64,000 nucleotides of DNA from Methylobacter psychrophilus (GTDB lineage: Bacteria > Pseudomonadota > Gammaproteobacteria > Methylococcales > Methylomonadaceae), in assembly GCF_025583945.1 (NCBI RefSeq), contig NZ_JAOEGU010000013.1, positions 36,938 through 100,937 of the forward strand. The letters run 5' to 3'. Position numbers and translations under genes: made by a program. The stretch's first letter is position 1, and every line of letters begins with the position of its first letter. Under the pieces are notes generated by a model. It was not told the origin of the DNA, made no database searches, and saw only the letters and a list, made by a program, of their open reading frames with translations. Positions 63,961 through 64,000 of this stretch are shown here, one piece after another.

Positions 63961-64000
63961 CATGACCCCTTATGCCCAACTGCCCAAGCACAAGCCTGAA
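63961..64000 (+). CDS. 5' end of a gene running off the window
   Basis: ATG at 63961 opens M-T-P-Y-A-Q-L-P-K-H-K-P-E and stays open to the window edge. Too short to identify. The 284 bp upstream show no other gene. Confidence 0.35.

Overview
The window is a chromosomal segment, moderately AT-rich and densely coding, that looks gammaproteobacterial and fits a Methylococcales-type methanotroph best. This is an inference from gene content: a second-type (N-ATPase) F-ATPase operon, a split B12-dependent ribonucleotide reductase, a PEP-CTERM protein with a VPVPA-type sorting signal, an OprC-type copper receptor locus, and several families of small palindromic repeats. No rRNA, tRNA or CRISPR array was seen, and no methane monooxygenase or hydrogenase gene is present.

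Layout. 0-3 kb: the end of a GtrB-like glycosyltransferase, a GT39-type membrane glycosyltransferase, and a P-loop kinase fused to a ParB-like domain. 3-11.3 kb (minus strand): an N-ATPase operon in the order beta, epsilon, Q, a, c, b(-delta), alpha, gamma, followed by radA. It lacks atpR, has an altered alpha P-loop, and carries two adjacent palindromic elements. 11.5-18.7 kb: an ABC exporter, a hybrid histidine kinase split by a 248-bp inverted-repeat element, a PPK2 polyphosphate kinase and a SulP transporter. 19-23 kb: class II ribonucleotide reductase genes nrdJa (with a 377-residue intein at the catalytic cysteine) and nrdJb, preceded by tandem NrdR boxes. 23-31 kb: a mixed accessory zone with a RAYT transposase between two REP units, small secreted proteins, a GDSL hydrolase, an adjacent cohesin-like and dockerin-like pair, and a nucleoside deaminase. 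31-36 kb: an outer-membrane copper receptor, an HMA-SafE fusion and a rhodanese. 36-42 kb (minus): an arsenic resistance operon arsR-arsC-arsC-arsD-arsA-arsI-acr3-methyltransferase. 42-44 kb: TonB and a zinc-ribbon/HExxH membrane protein. 44-54 kb: pstSCAB-phoU with a Pho box, sixA and a CHAD protein. 54-58 kb: a GlxA-type regulator, a HypX with a C-terminal hemerythrin domain, a 46-residue protein and a BioD-like P-loop protein. 58-64 kb: glycerophosphodiesterase, PhoD phosphatase, a diguanylate cyclase and a winged-helix protein.

Themes. Phosphate and polyphosphate handling recurs (PPK2, Pst/PhoU, SixA, CHAD, PhoD, GDPD), as does metal handling (copper uptake, arsenic efflux). The most unusual items are the HypX-hemerythrin fusion, the cohesin/dockerin neighbours, the intein at the RNR active site with its NrdR boxes, the divergent N-ATPase, and the element that splits the hybrid kinase and leaves a perfect 9-bp duplication.
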